Counted from the first letter of the stretch, positions 8,184 through 16,917 are shown. The stretch is 64,000 nucleotides of DNA from Phenylobacterium sp. (GCA_020401865.1 JADCAS010000006.1:62001-126000); one strand, 5' to 3'. A program made the numbers and translations. The notes: generated from the sequence alone by a model not told the origin.

Positions 8184-8203
8184 ACACAACAATATCATTG
8201 TGT
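8184..8203. promoter_or_regulatory. Candidate operator at the start of the DUF6932-XRE/ImmA operon
   Basis: Perfect inverted arms ACACAA (8184-8189) and TTGTGT (8198-8203) separated by eight AT-rich bases. The site covers the likely transcription/translation start of the DUF6932 gene, where an autoregulating XRE protein would be expected to bind. No convincing -35 element was found. Confidence 0.4.
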
Positions 8204-8397
8204 TATTTCGCCGTCGAGCCTGATCTTGGTCTCGTCTGGTTGTATGGAAAGCTGCGGATTTCCATCTATTCGCCAAGCTGGAGAATGGTCGATTCACACC
8301 CATCGAGGAGGTTTGCAATTTTGGACAAGAATCGTTCGACCGCGGGTCGTAGCACTTGATCGATTTGGACGTAGATCTGATTTGACCCAAGCGCGAC

Positions 8398-8643
8398 ATG
8401 CCCGACGCGCGCTTCAAGCCCAAACCCAGCGTCACGGATCCCGATCTTGAGGCCCGCAAGGCCGCCGCCGCCGCCGAGCTGGAGGCCGTCCGCGCCGCCA
8501 AGCGCGCCGCCGCCGCCGAGGCCGAGCGCCTGCGCCTCGAGGACGAAGCCTTCACCCAGGAAGCCCGCGAGCTCGAGCTCCGCGCCCGCCAGAAGGAAGC
8601 CCGCGACCTCCGCTACATCGCGCGGAAGCAGAAGCGGAAGTAG
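8398..8643 (+). pseudogene. Truncated second copy of the DUF6481 gene
   Basis: An open frame of 81 codons whose last 64 codons repeat the intact DUF6481 gene at 4297-4626, less seven codons. The homologous N-terminal 28 residues of the intact copy are missing: in this frame a TGA lies 15 bases before the ATG, and resemblance to the other copy fades at about 8385. The ATG therefore looks fortuitous and the copy is probably a remnant, although a shortened coiled-coil protein could still be made. It marks the right edge of the 3.7 kb cargo. Confidence 0.6.
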
Positions 8644-8651
8644 GCGGGGGC
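8437..8651 (+). repeat. Direct repeat, right copy (3' part of the DUF6481 gene)
   Basis: Partner of 4399-4634 in the same orientation, 21 bases shorter. It ends at 8651 exactly where the reading frame of the TetR remnant on the other strand loses its C-terminal end. Confidence 0.93.
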
Positions 8652-9072
8652 CGCATCGGCCGCTCGCGCAACGACATCGTCGACCGATGCAGGCACTACG
8701 CGATCGGGCAAGTACTGTCGTACGGCGGCCAAGGGGAATGCGATCAGCGCCAGTCGGCAAGCATCCAGGTCAAAACCGCGACCGTTCGCGAAAGACTTGA
8801 GCGCCGTTGATGTCCGCGTGTTCCGACCGCCTCTCCCGGCAGAAGCGTGGCGTCACGGCGGCGATCTCACCGACCGCAGATGGCGTCTCGAGCGCCGGAA
8901 CAAAGACGGGTTGGAAGGCCAGCAGCGCGTGCAGCCAGGTTTCCGCCAACAGGCCCTCGCGCGAGCCGAACCGATGATACAGCGATCCGGTCGACAGACC
9001 CACGGCCTCCTGGATCTGGGTTGTGGTGACGGTGGGTCCAGTCGCCATCAGGGCGCCGACTGCGCCAAACAC
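8652..9072 (-). pseudogene. TetR-type regulator, frameshifted and 3'-truncated
   Basis: The first half (from a GTG at 9072) encodes a good TetR DNA-binding domain: TTTQIQEAVGLSTGSLYHRF followed by GSREGLLAETWLHALLAF, then TPRFCRER. This frame stops at 8770. In another frame of the same strand, from about 8783 down to 8652, the codons read FDLDACRLALIAFPLAAVRQ then YLPDRVVPASVDDVV, which looks like the ligand-domain end of a TetR protein. One indel between the halves therefore explains the break. The C-terminus stops at the edge of the DUF6481 repeat. A target gene is not evident, and the product is probably inactive. Confidence 0.65.
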
Positions 9073-9141
9073 GTCGGCGTCAGAGACGCCGCCGTCTCAT
9101 ATGTCTTGAGCCCGGACAGCATCTGGAATCGCGCGGCAAAA

Positions 9142-9153
9142 TCGTATATACGA
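9142..9153. promoter_or_regulatory. Palindromic operator candidate of vapBC
   Basis: The 12-bp perfect palindrome TCGTATATACGA lies 27 bases before vapB, followed by a second GTATAT. AT-rich palindromes that overlap the promoter are typical binding sites of VapB-type antitoxins, and a -10-like TATATC lies at 9155-9160. Autoregulation is inferred. Confidence 0.5.
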
Positions 9154-9179
9154 GTATATCCAAATCATGTGGCGCCCTT

Positions 9180-9419
9180 ATGACAGTCGTCCGCACCCGA
9201 ACCTTCCGAAGCGGCAACAGCCAAGCTGTCCGGCTCCCCAAGGACGTCGCTTTCGGCGACGACGTGGAGCTCGTCATCGTCCGCTCCGGTGATGTCATGA
9301 CCATCTATCCCGCTGAGACGACGATCGCGGAGATGATCGACCGGCTCCGCACCTTACCCGCGCCGCCAGATATCGAACGGCGCGACGACGAGGACCTTCC
9401 CGAGCGGGAAGGGCTCTAG
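9180..9419 (+). CDS. vapB: VapB-type antitoxin (AbrB/SpoVT fold)
   Basis: A 79-residue protein with the swapped-hairpin AbrB DNA-binding domain at the N-terminus; FRSGNSQAVRLPKDV at residues 9-23 is the family signature. The acidic C-terminal tail (IERRDDEDLPEREGL) fits the toxin-binding part. It should neutralise the adjacent VapC and repress the operon. The vapC gene begins 2 bases after its stop codon, so translation is coupled. The pair sits in the accessory region after the TetR remnant. Confidence 0.88.
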   Translation: MTVVRTRTFRSGNSQAVRLPKDVAFGDDVELVIVRSGDVMTIYPAETTIAEMIDRLRTLPAPPDIERRDDEDLPEREGL

Positions 9420-9421
9420 GC

Positions 9422-9808
9422 TTGGCGTATCTGATCGACACAGATGTCGCGATCCATCTTCGCGACGGCGACGCGGACGTGACCGGCAAGATAGGGGCGC
9501 TGGACGATGCGATTCTCATGTCGATTGTCACCCGGGTGGAGCTGGAAGGCGGCGTCTACCGTGATCCAGAGCAGGCATCGGTTCGGCGTGCGCGCCTCGA
9601 CGTAATCTTGAAAGCCATCCCGACCCTTGCCTTCGACGATACGGCGGCGGACGCGTATGGCGCCATCGTCGCGCATGCGGGTTATTCACGGCGCAAGCTG
9701 CTTGACCGGATGATCGCCGCGCAAGCCCTGGTCTGTCGCTCGACCTTGGTGACCTTGAACGGCGCCGATTATAGAGACGTCCCCAATTTGAAATTGCTGA
9801 CCTGGTGA
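9422..9808 (+). CDS. vapC: VapC-type PIN-domain ribonuclease toxin
   Basis: A 128-residue PIN-domain protein, the toxin of the vapBC pair; such toxins cut tRNA or rRNA when the antitoxin is degraded. The acidic catalytic residues are visible: Asp of YLIDTDVAIHL near the start, Glu of TRVELEGGVY at about residue 41, and Asp of LLDRMIAAQAL near residue 97. TLVTLNGADYRDVPNLKL closes the domain in the usual way. The start is a TTG 2 bases after the vapB stop. The protein appears complete and active. Confidence 0.88.
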   Translation: MAYLIDTDVAIHLRDGDADVTGKIGALDDAILMSIVTRVELEGGVYRDPEQASVRRARLDVILKAIPTLAFDDTAADAYGAIVAHAGYSRRKLLDRMIAAQALVCRSTLVTLNGADYRDVPNLKLLTW

Positions 9809-9879
9809 TGCAACGAGAGGGATGCGTCCCGCAACGCGATACCCCTGAAGGATGTGGCCAAGGTGAGGAATGTCGTCGT

Positions 9880-10521
9880 TCAGGATGATGCCGGGAGCAG
9901 GGGCAGGGCGCCTGCCCCGTCGTCGGGCAGGGACAGGACAAAGGTTGTCCAGGTCACGGCCGCGCGTCCCTGCAAGTCGGGATTCGAGGCGATCCGGGCG
10001 AGGTTTAGCCCTTGGGTGCGGGCGTAGCCTTCAACTTCACCCCTTGAGACCGGCCAGATGGGCCTGTCGCTCTCGCCGGCTCCATCCCGGACGGAGATAA
10101 GCAAGACGCCGCCGGGCTTCAGGAGCGAGGCGACCTTCCGGAAGGCCCGCGGCCGGTCGCCGGGCGTGACGTGCATCAGGACACCGCCGAGCAGGATGAC
10201 GTCAAAGGCAAGGCCGAGTCTGTGCGTCGCGGCCAGGGAGGGCAACCGGTCATCCACCCACCGGATCAGGGGGTCGGGGTGCAGGCTCTGGCCCGCTATC
10301 CGCATGCCGGGGGAGGGTTCGACGGCGACGACTTCAAAACCTTTTCGCCGCAGCCAGGCCGCATCGCGCCCGGACCCTGCGCCGATGTCGAGGGCCAGCC
10401 TGTCCGCCCCTTCCGGGAGGCGGTCCAGGAAGGAGGCATGAACCGACTCCGGGTCGAGTTGCTCGTACTGGTGCACGAAGACGGCGGCGCGCTCATCGTA
10501 TCCGCGAACAGGATCGGTCAT
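9880..10521 (-). CDS. Class I SAM-dependent methyltransferase
   Basis: A 213-residue protein with a Rossmann-type SAM-binding fold. Motif I is LALDIGAGSGRDAAWL at about residues 42-57, motif II is FEVVAVEPSPGM, and LLKPGGVLLISVRDG near residue 134 is the usual post-motif segment. The substrate is unknown; GRDAAWL is seen in small-molecule methyltransferases. It converges on vapC and marks the return to normal GC content. It diverges from the alkylsulfatase-like gene across 156 bases. Confidence 0.85.
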   Translation of the reverse strand: MTDPVRGYDERAAVFVHQYEQLDPESVHASFLDRLPEGADRLALDIGAGSGRDAAWLRRKGFEVVAVEPSPGMRIAGQSLHPDPLIRWVDDRLPSLAATHRLGLAFDVILLGGVLMHVTPGDRPRAFRKVASLLKPGGVLLISVRDGAGESDRPIWPVSRGEVEGYARTQGLNLARIASNPDLQGRAAVTWTTFVLSLPDDGAGALPLLPASS

Positions 10522-10677
10522 TTCCAGCCAGGCCCGCCAGTTTCGAGGCCAGTCTAGGCGAGGCGACGGGTGGCTCCAATCCCCCGCCCGCTATCTGCCA
10601 AGAGGTCGCCCCCCTTTATCCCCCTGGTCCCCGATCTGCGCTAGGCTTGCGTCCAGGCAGTTCAGGAAGGGGCCTCC

Positions 10678-12378
10678 ATGCGCAGTTTCGACGCCGATCC
10701 CGCCCAGGTCGGGACGGGCCCCCTGGGACAGAAGGCGCATCGTCGGCACATCGCCCACTCCGAGCGGCTTGAGCGGCGGCTGCACGCCCCGCGGCCCGGG
10801 GTCTGGTGCCTGGTGGGCAATGGCCTCTCCAACCAGACCTTCATCGAGGGGCCGCAGGGCCTGATCGCCATCGACACCGGCGAGAGCGTGGAGGAGATGC
10901 GCACGGCCCTGGCCGAGGTGCGGGCCCACACCTCCGCGCCCCTGGCCGCGGTGCTCTACAGCCACTTCCACTACATCGGCGGCACGACGGCGGCCCTGGA
11001 CGACGCCGGCCGCGCCAACCTGCCCATCCTGGGGCATGAGCGCATCCCCCTGAACCTGGCCCGCACCTCCGGCGAGATCGGCCCGGCCTATTCCCGGGGG
11101 CTGATCCACCAGTTCGGCCTGCGCCTGCCTCCGGAAGGGCCTGACGCCCTGATCAATGAGGGGCTGGGACTGCACTTCCGCAATCCCGAACACGCGCCCT
11201 TCACCCCCGGCTATGCTCCGCCCACGGAGTTTTTCCGCGGCGGTGAGCTGCTGACCCTCGCCGGGCTGACTGTCGAGGTCCACCACGCTCCTTCCGACGC
11301 CAATGACAGCGTCACCTTCTGGTTCCCGGAGCTATCGACCTGCGTGCAGAACCTGGTCTGGCCGACCCTGTTCAACATCTTCGCCATCCGCGGCGAGGCG
11401 TACCGCGACCCCGAGGTCCTGCTGGAGGGGATCGACCACATCCTCTCGCTCGGGGCCGAGCACCTGGTGGGAACCCACGGTCCTCCGATCTCCGGCGCCG
11501 CCGGGATCGCTGCGCGCGTGACCCGCTATCGCGACTCGATCCAGTTCCTCTGGGACCAGACCGTGCGCGGCCTGAACCGCGGCCTGACCGCCGACGCCCT
11601 GGCCCACGAGGTGCGCCTGCCCGCCGCCTGCGACGACGACGACCTGACCCGCGAGTTCTATGGCGTGGCCGAGCACCACGTGCGCCAGATCGCCGCCGGC
11701 CTGCGCGGCTGGTTCGACGGCGAGCCGGGCAAGCTTTTCGTCCTGCCGCCCGCCGAGCGGGCGCAGCGCCTGGTGGAGGGCTTCGGCGGGGCTGGGGTGG
11801 TGCGGGCCCAGGCGGAAGCGGCCCGAGGGTCCGGCGACCTGCGCTGGGCCCTGGAGCTGGCCTCCTGGCTGGCCGGGCGGCCCGGGGCGGAGGCGGACGA
11901 CCGGGCCCTGCTGGCCGGCGTTCTGCGGACCCTGGCCCAGGGGACCTCGGCGGCCAACATCCGAAACTGGTGCCTGACCCGGGCCCTGGAGCTGGAGGGC
12001 GCCCTGGACCTGTCGCGGCTGGCCGAACACCGGCTGCGCCCGGCCCATCTGGCGGCGCGCCCGCCGCGGGAGGCCCTGCACCTCTTGAGGGTCATGATCG
12101 ACCCCGACCGGGCCGAGGGGATCGATCATCATGTCCGCTTCGACTTCCCGGACGCGGCGCCCGCTGGCCTGCACGTGCGCAATGGCGTCAGCGTCGCCAC
12201 GGACGGGGCGGGCGCGGGCGCCTCGGTCGCCGTGACCTGGGTGGACCTCATCAAGGCGCTGTGTGGCCAGACCCGCCTGTCCGAGCTGGAGGCCTCGGGC
12301 GCGGCCCGACTTTCCGGCGATGCGGCCCTGACCCGCCGCGCCCTGGCGGCCTTCGACCTTCCGGGCCTGGGGCGCTGA
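10678..12378 (+). CDS. Alkylsulfatase-like metallo-beta-lactamase-fold protein
   Basis: A 566-residue protein with the three-part plan of SdsA1-type alkylsulfatases: a metallo-beta-lactamase domain (about 30-290), a helical dimerisation domain (about 295-435) and a SCP2-like C-terminal domain. HNLYTLRGAxxRD of the family is matched by FNIFAIRGEAYRDP, and the late metal histidine is kept in VGTHGPP. However the first metal motif HxHxDH reads HFHYIGG, and two metal glutamates appear as Asp (SDAND) and Gln (VQN). It may therefore use a different metal centre or be a non-sulfatase paralogue. The nuclease-like gene begins right after its stop. Confidence 0.72.
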   Translation: MRSFDADPAQVGTGPLGQKAHRRHIAHSERLERRLHAPRPGVWCLVGNGLSNQTFIEGPQGLIAIDTGESVEEMRTALAEVRAHTSAPLAAVLYSHFHYIGGTTAALDDAGRANLPILGHERIPLNLARTSGEIGPAYSRGLIHQFGLRLPPEGPDALINEGLGLHFRNPEHAPFTPGYAPPTEFFRGGELLTLAGLTVEVHHAPSDANDSVTFWFPELSTCVQNLVWPTLFNIFAIRGEAYRDPEVLLEGIDHILSLGAEHLVGTHGPPISGAAGIAARVTRYRDSIQFLWDQTVRGLNRGLTADALAHEVRLPAACDDDDLTREFYGVAEHHVRQIAAGLRGWFDGEPGKLFVLPPAERAQRLVEGFGGAGVVRAQAEAARGSGDLRWALELASWLAGRPGAEADDRALLAGVLRTLAQGTSAANIRNWCLTRALELEGALDLSRLAEHRLRPAHLAARPPREALHLLRVMIDPDRAEGIDHHVRFDFPDAAPAGLHVRNGVSVATDGAGAGASVAVTWVDLIKALCGQTRLSELEASGAARLSGDAALTRRALAAFDLPGLGR

Positions 12379-12379
12379 G

Positions 12380-12835
12380 GTGACCCTGCGCCTGACGGCC
12401 CTCCTCCTCGCCGCCGGCGTCCTCACCAGCGCCGCCGCCCCCGCTCTCGCCGACCCCTGCCGCGCCGTGCCGCAGAAGGGGCCCATGCCCGCCAGTCTCG
12501 CCAAGGGCGTGCGATTCTCAGGCCCGGTGATGCATGTTGGCGACGGGGATTCTCTCTGCGTGGCCGTGGGCCCGCGGCGGGGGACCGACTGGGTCGAGGT
12601 CCGCCTGGCCGACTTCCACGCCCCGGAACTCAGGGAGCCCGGCGGGCGAGAGGCCCGCGACACTCTGAAGCGACTCACCCAAGGGCGTCGGGTGGACTGT
12701 CTCTCCCGGGGCCGGACCTGGGACCGGGTCGCCGCCGACTGCCGGCTGGGCGACCAGTCCCTCGGCGACCGGATGCGGGCCGCCGGGGTCGCCGAAGGCG
12801 GGCGGGGCCGGGGTGAGGCCGCGCGGCGTCGCTGA
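12380..12835 (+). CDS. Exported thermonuclease (SNase)-like protein
   Basis: A 151-residue protein with a GTG start one base after the preceding stop codon. Residues 1-24 form a signal peptide (LTALLLAAGVLTS core, cleavage after ALA). The mature part has the SNase-type landmarks VGDGDSLCV and VRLADFHAPELREPGG, then a Cys-containing stretch; these correspond to the VxDGDTL and RLxGIDAPE motifs, although weakly. It is probably a periplasmic or secreted protein. Nuclease activity is uncertain because the catalytic arginine pattern is not clear. Confidence 0.72.
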   Translation: MTLRLTALLLAAGVLTSAAAPALADPCRAVPQKGPMPASLAKGVRFSGPVMHVGDGDSLCVAVGPRRGTDWVEVRLADFHAPELREPGGREARDTLKRLTQGRRVDCLSRGRTWDRVAADCRLGDQSLGDRMRAAGVAEGGRGRGEAARRR

Positions 12836-12863
12836 TGAGCCCCGGGGCGGCGACGCCGGCGGG

Positions 12864-13202
12864 TCAGCGCTTCCGTGGCCTCTTCGGTCGGGGTGCGGCC
12901 AGGGCGTGGGCGGCCTTGAGCGCGGACGCCAGTGTCGCCTCATCCACAGCCGCGAGGTCGCACCGCGTGGCGCCCATCCGGCCCCATCCGCCCGGGACGG
13001 GAGAGAAGGCGACCGGCGCCTGCTCGCAGAAGAAGTCGCGCAGGTCGGGGTCGAACATCAGATTGATGTCCGCGCCGTCACCGGCGAGCGTGGCGAAGGT
13101 CTTGCGCGGCGTCCGGAGCGCCGTCCGCTCAAAGTGCGGGCGCTCTGAGGCGCCCTCAAGGCTCAGGGCGAGTTCCTTCGCGCGGGCGGGTGTCACAGCC
13201 AT
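12864..13202 (-). CDS. MmcQ/YjbR family protein
   Basis: A 112-residue protein of the MmcQ/YjbR family (CyaY-like fold, sometimes described as DNA-binding). Typical features are the opening helix ARAKELALSLEGASERPHFE, a phenylalanine/arginine strand (ALRTPRKTFATL) and the WGRMGATRCDLAAVD segment near residue 72. The frame stays open upstream but homology and a sensible length start at the ATG at 13202. It converges on the SNase-like gene. The function is unknown. Confidence 0.8.
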   Translation of the reverse strand: MAVTPARAKELALSLEGASERPHFERTALRTPRKTFATLAGDGADINLMFDPDLRDFFCEQAPVAFSPVPGGWGRMGATRCDLAAVDEATLASALKAAHALAAPRPKRPRKR

Positions 13203-13341
13203 GAATCCAAGTCTAGCAAGGCGCGGGGGCCAAGGGCAGGCCTGCACCCCCGCAGCCGACATTCGGTCTGGCTGGCCCGACGGCGGCTTGGCTGAGGGCC
13301 CTTAAGGGTCCATATCGGAGGCGACAGCCAGGGAGGGACCC

Positions 13342-14496
13342 ATGCGGGCCGACGCGGAATTCGACATCATCGTCTATGGCGCCACCGGATTCACCGGCCG
13401 CCTCGTGGCCGAGCACCTGGTCCGCACCCAGCCGCCCGGGGGCGAGGTCTCCTGGGCCATGGCCGGCCGGTCGGCGGACAAGCTGGCCGAGGTCCGCGAC
13501 CTGATTGGCGCCCCCGCCTCCACCCCCCTGGTGGTCTGCGACGCCGCCGATCCCGCCCAGCTGAGGGCCATGGTGCGCCGCGCCAAGGTCATCGTGACCA
13601 CGGTCGGGCCCTACCAGCTCTATGGCTCGGACCTGGTCGCCGCCTGTGTCGAGGCCGGGACCGACTATGTGGACCTGTGCGGCGAGTCCAACTGGATGGC
13701 CGAGATGGTCGCCGCCCACCATGAGGCCGCCCGGGCCTCGGGCGCGCGCATCCTCTTCTCCTGCGGCTTTGACTCCATCCCCTTCGAGCTGGGCGTCCTG
13801 TTCGCCGAGGAGACGGCCAAGCGCCGCCTTGGCCACCCCGTCCCGCGGGTGAAGGGCCGGGTGCGGAACATGCGCGGCGGCCTGTCCGGCGGCACCGCGG
13901 CCAGCGGCGCGGCCACCATGGACGCCATCCGCCGCAACCCCGCCCTGTTCCAGCTGATGATCAACCCCTTCGCCCTGACCCCCGGCTTCACCGGCCCGGC
14001 CCAGCCGTCAGGCAACGAGACGGCCTTCGACGAGGATGTCGGCGCCGAGGTCGGCCCCTTCATGATGGCCGCCATCAACACCAAGAACGTCCACCGCTCG
14101 AACTTCCTGCAGGGCCACCCCTGGGGGACGGACTTCGCCTATGACGAGATGTCCGTGACGGCGCCCGGCTCCAGCACCTCGTTTACCGACCTCGGCGGCG
14201 CCGGCGCGCCCAAGCCCGGGGAGGGCCCGAGCCTGGAGGAGCGGGAGAACGGCTTCTACGACATCCTGTTCGTGGGCATCGCCGCCGACGGCCGCAAGGT
14301 GCGGGTCTCGGTCAAGGGCGACCGTGACCCGGGCTATGGATCGACGTCCAAGATGATGGCCGAGACGGCGATCCAGCTGATCGGTACGCCGGCGACGCCG
14401 GGCGGGGTCTGGACCCCCGGCGCGGCCCTCGGCGCGCCCCTGATCGACCGCCTCTCCGCCCGCGCCGGCCTGACCTTTACCGACGAAACCGCCTAG
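13342..14496 (+). CDS. Saccharopine dehydrogenase family NAD(P)-binding protein
   Basis: A 384-residue protein with an N-terminal Rossmann fold (FDIIVYGATGFTGRLVAEHL, residues 7-26) and the family segments TTVGPYQLYGSDLV and DYVDLCGESNWM. This matches the saccharopine-dehydrogenase-like group that includes trans-acting enoyl reductases of lipid metabolism rather than lysine enzymes. A strong GGGAGG precedes the ATG. The stop codon overlaps that of the converging lipoprotein gene within CTAG at 14493-14496. The substrate is not known. Confidence 0.85.
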   Translation: MRADAEFDIIVYGATGFTGRLVAEHLVRTQPPGGEVSWAMAGRSADKLAEVRDLIGAPASTPLVVCDAADPAQLRAMVRRAKVIVTTVGPYQLYGSDLVAACVEAGTDYVDLCGESNWMAEMVAAHHEAARASGARILFSCGFDSIPFELGVLFAEETAKRRLGHPVPRVKGRVRNMRGGLSGGTAASGAATMDAIRRNPALFQLMINPFALTPGFTGPAQPSGNETAFDEDVGAEVGPFMMAAINTKNVHRSNFLQGHPWGTDFAYDEMSVTAPGSSTSFTDLGGAGAPKPGEGPSLEERENGFYDILFVGIAADGRKVRVSVKGDRDPGYGSTSKMMAETAIQLIGTPATPGGVWTPGAALGAPLIDRLSARAGLTFTDETA

Positions 14497-15077
14497 CTTC
14501 CGGCCTTCGCCTTCACCCGGCCGTCGTCCGGACGCTGGATGCGCGGGCCGAGATTCTCCATCACGGCGCGGGCGTCGAAGGTCTGAGCGTCATCCGCCCG
14601 CTTCGGGCCCCTGCCCAGGACGATCTCCGCCGAAGCGGTGAACTTCTCGATGGTGGACACCTCCGTCGGGGCCCGGTCGAAGGCTCCGTCCAGCCAGGGG
14701 TCATAGAACCGCCAGCCGTAGGGCCCGTAGTACCGCCAGTAGGGCCGCCAGTGGGGCAGGAATGCGGGGCTGGGCTCGAACCGGTTCGTGGTCTTGCGGT
14801 CCGTGTCCCGGCTGACCAGGGTGAAGGTGTCATAGCCATTGGCCAGGGTCAGCTCAGCGGCCCGGTAGGCCAGGTAGAGCTCCACCGTCTCTCGCGAGGT
14901 GAGGCTGTTGCCGGTGAAGGTCACCCTGTAGCGGCCGGGCTCGATCCGCACGTCGGAATAGCCGCCGCGCCCGGAGGCGCCCTCCAGAAGGGGCTGGTAG
15001 GGCGTAGCGGTGGTGCAGGCGGCGAGGCCGGCGGCCAGGGCGAGGCCGGCGATGAGGGCGAGGCTCTTCAGGCGCAT
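14493..15077 (-). CDS. CC0125/CC1285-type lipoprotein
   Basis: A 194-residue lipoprotein. The signal peptide MRLKSLALIAGLALAAG ends in the lipobox LAAC, so the mature protein starts at Cys20 or so and is anchored in the outer membrane. The mature part, with GYSDVRIEPGRYRVTFTGNS and VELYLAYRAAELTLANGYD, matches a Caulobacter lipoprotein family named for CC0125 and CC1285. A Trp/Tyr/Pro-rich stretch (about 118-140) follows. The open frame extends 28 codons further, but the signal peptide fixes the ATG at 15077. The role is unknown. Confidence 0.82.
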   Translation of the reverse strand: MRLKSLALIAGLALAAGLAACTTATPYQPLLEGASGRGGYSDVRIEPGRYRVTFTGNSLTSRETVELYLAYRAAELTLANGYDTFTLVSRDTDRKTTNRFEPSPAFLPHWRPYWRYYGPYGWRFYDPWLDGAFDRAPTEVSTIEKFTASAEIVLGRGPKRADDAQTFDARAVMENLGPRIQRPDDGRVKAKAGS

Positions 15078-15144
15078 CTGGAACTCCGGAGGAAGGTCAG
15101 GGGACGAGACTGGCGCCCGTCTCCGGCGAAAGTGTGGCCGTGGG

Positions 15145-15540
15145 TCAGCCCAGGAGGACAAGGACCGCCTTGCCCAGTGCCCCGAACAAGAGGACTGCGG
15201 TGGCGATCATCTGCACCATGAAGCCCAGCTCGCGCTTCTCGGCGGCGGCGGAGTATCCCAGGGCGTAGAGGACCCGGCCGACGATCCAGACGACGCCCAG
15301 CCCCGCCGCGATCAGGTCGCCCCAGTAGAGGGCGAACAGCCAGAGGGATACGAGGAAGACGGGCAGCCATTCCAGAGTATTGCCCTGGACGCGCAGATAA
15401 CGCTCGAGCGTCGGGTCGCCGGACATGGCGGGGGCGGCGATGCCGGAGGTGCGGCGGGCGCCGCCCACCCTCGCGCCCATCCAGACATAGGCCAGCAGGG
15501 CCAGAAGGGTGACGACGGCGGTGAGGTGCGGGACGTTCAT
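15145..15540 (-). CDS. MAPEG family membrane protein
   Basis: A 131-residue protein with four predicted membrane segments, of the MAPEG family (microsomal glutathione transferase-like). The conserved stretch TLERYLRVQGNTLEWLPVFL lies near residue 44, followed by VWIVGRVLYALGY and a closing hydrophobic helix. Bacterial members are of unclear function, sometimes linked to glutathione-dependent detoxification. It lies 51 bases downstream of argG in transcription direction and 67 bases upstream of the lipoprotein gene. Confidence 0.88.
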   Translation of the reverse strand: MNVPHLTAVVTLLALLAYVWMGARVGGARRTSGIAAPAMSGDPTLERYLRVQGNTLEWLPVFLVSLWLFALYWGDLIAAGLGVVWIVGRVLYALGYSAAAEKRELGFMVQMIATAVLLFGALGKAVLVLLG

Positions 15541-15591
15541 GGGATTTCCTCCGGTTTCCCGGAGGGTGACAGGTTCCGCCCCGGGAGGGAA

Positions 15592-16824
<1,233 letters not shown>

Positions 16825-16917
16825 GCACACAAGTCTAGGCCAGGAATTGCGAAATTTGATTGCGAAGATGCCATATTGGAGTAGCAGATTGGCATATAGT
16901 TCCATCAGAACGAGAAC
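16825..16917. promoter_or_regulatory. Shared AT-rich control region of argG and the Lrp-type gene
   Basis: This 93-bp region is much richer in A+T than its flanks and holds interrupted inverted elements (TGCCATAT near 16870 and TTGGCATA near 16890), the kind of site Lrp/AsnC proteins bind. For argG a -10-like TAGACT ends 7 bases before the ATG; for the regulator a TATAGT lies at about 16895-16900. Both assignments are by eye. Confidence 0.45.

Noticed and set aside
8204..8397. A small gene between the DUF6932 start and the DUF6481 remnant
   Set aside because: Several short frames cross it, but none has a recognisable sequence, a ribosome-binding site and a sensible length together.
4132..9880. 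A tRNA-type attachment-site duplication for the island
   Set aside because: I looked for a second copy of the tRNA-Gly 3' end downstream and found none; no integrase gene is present. The boundaries follow the DUF6481 repeats instead.
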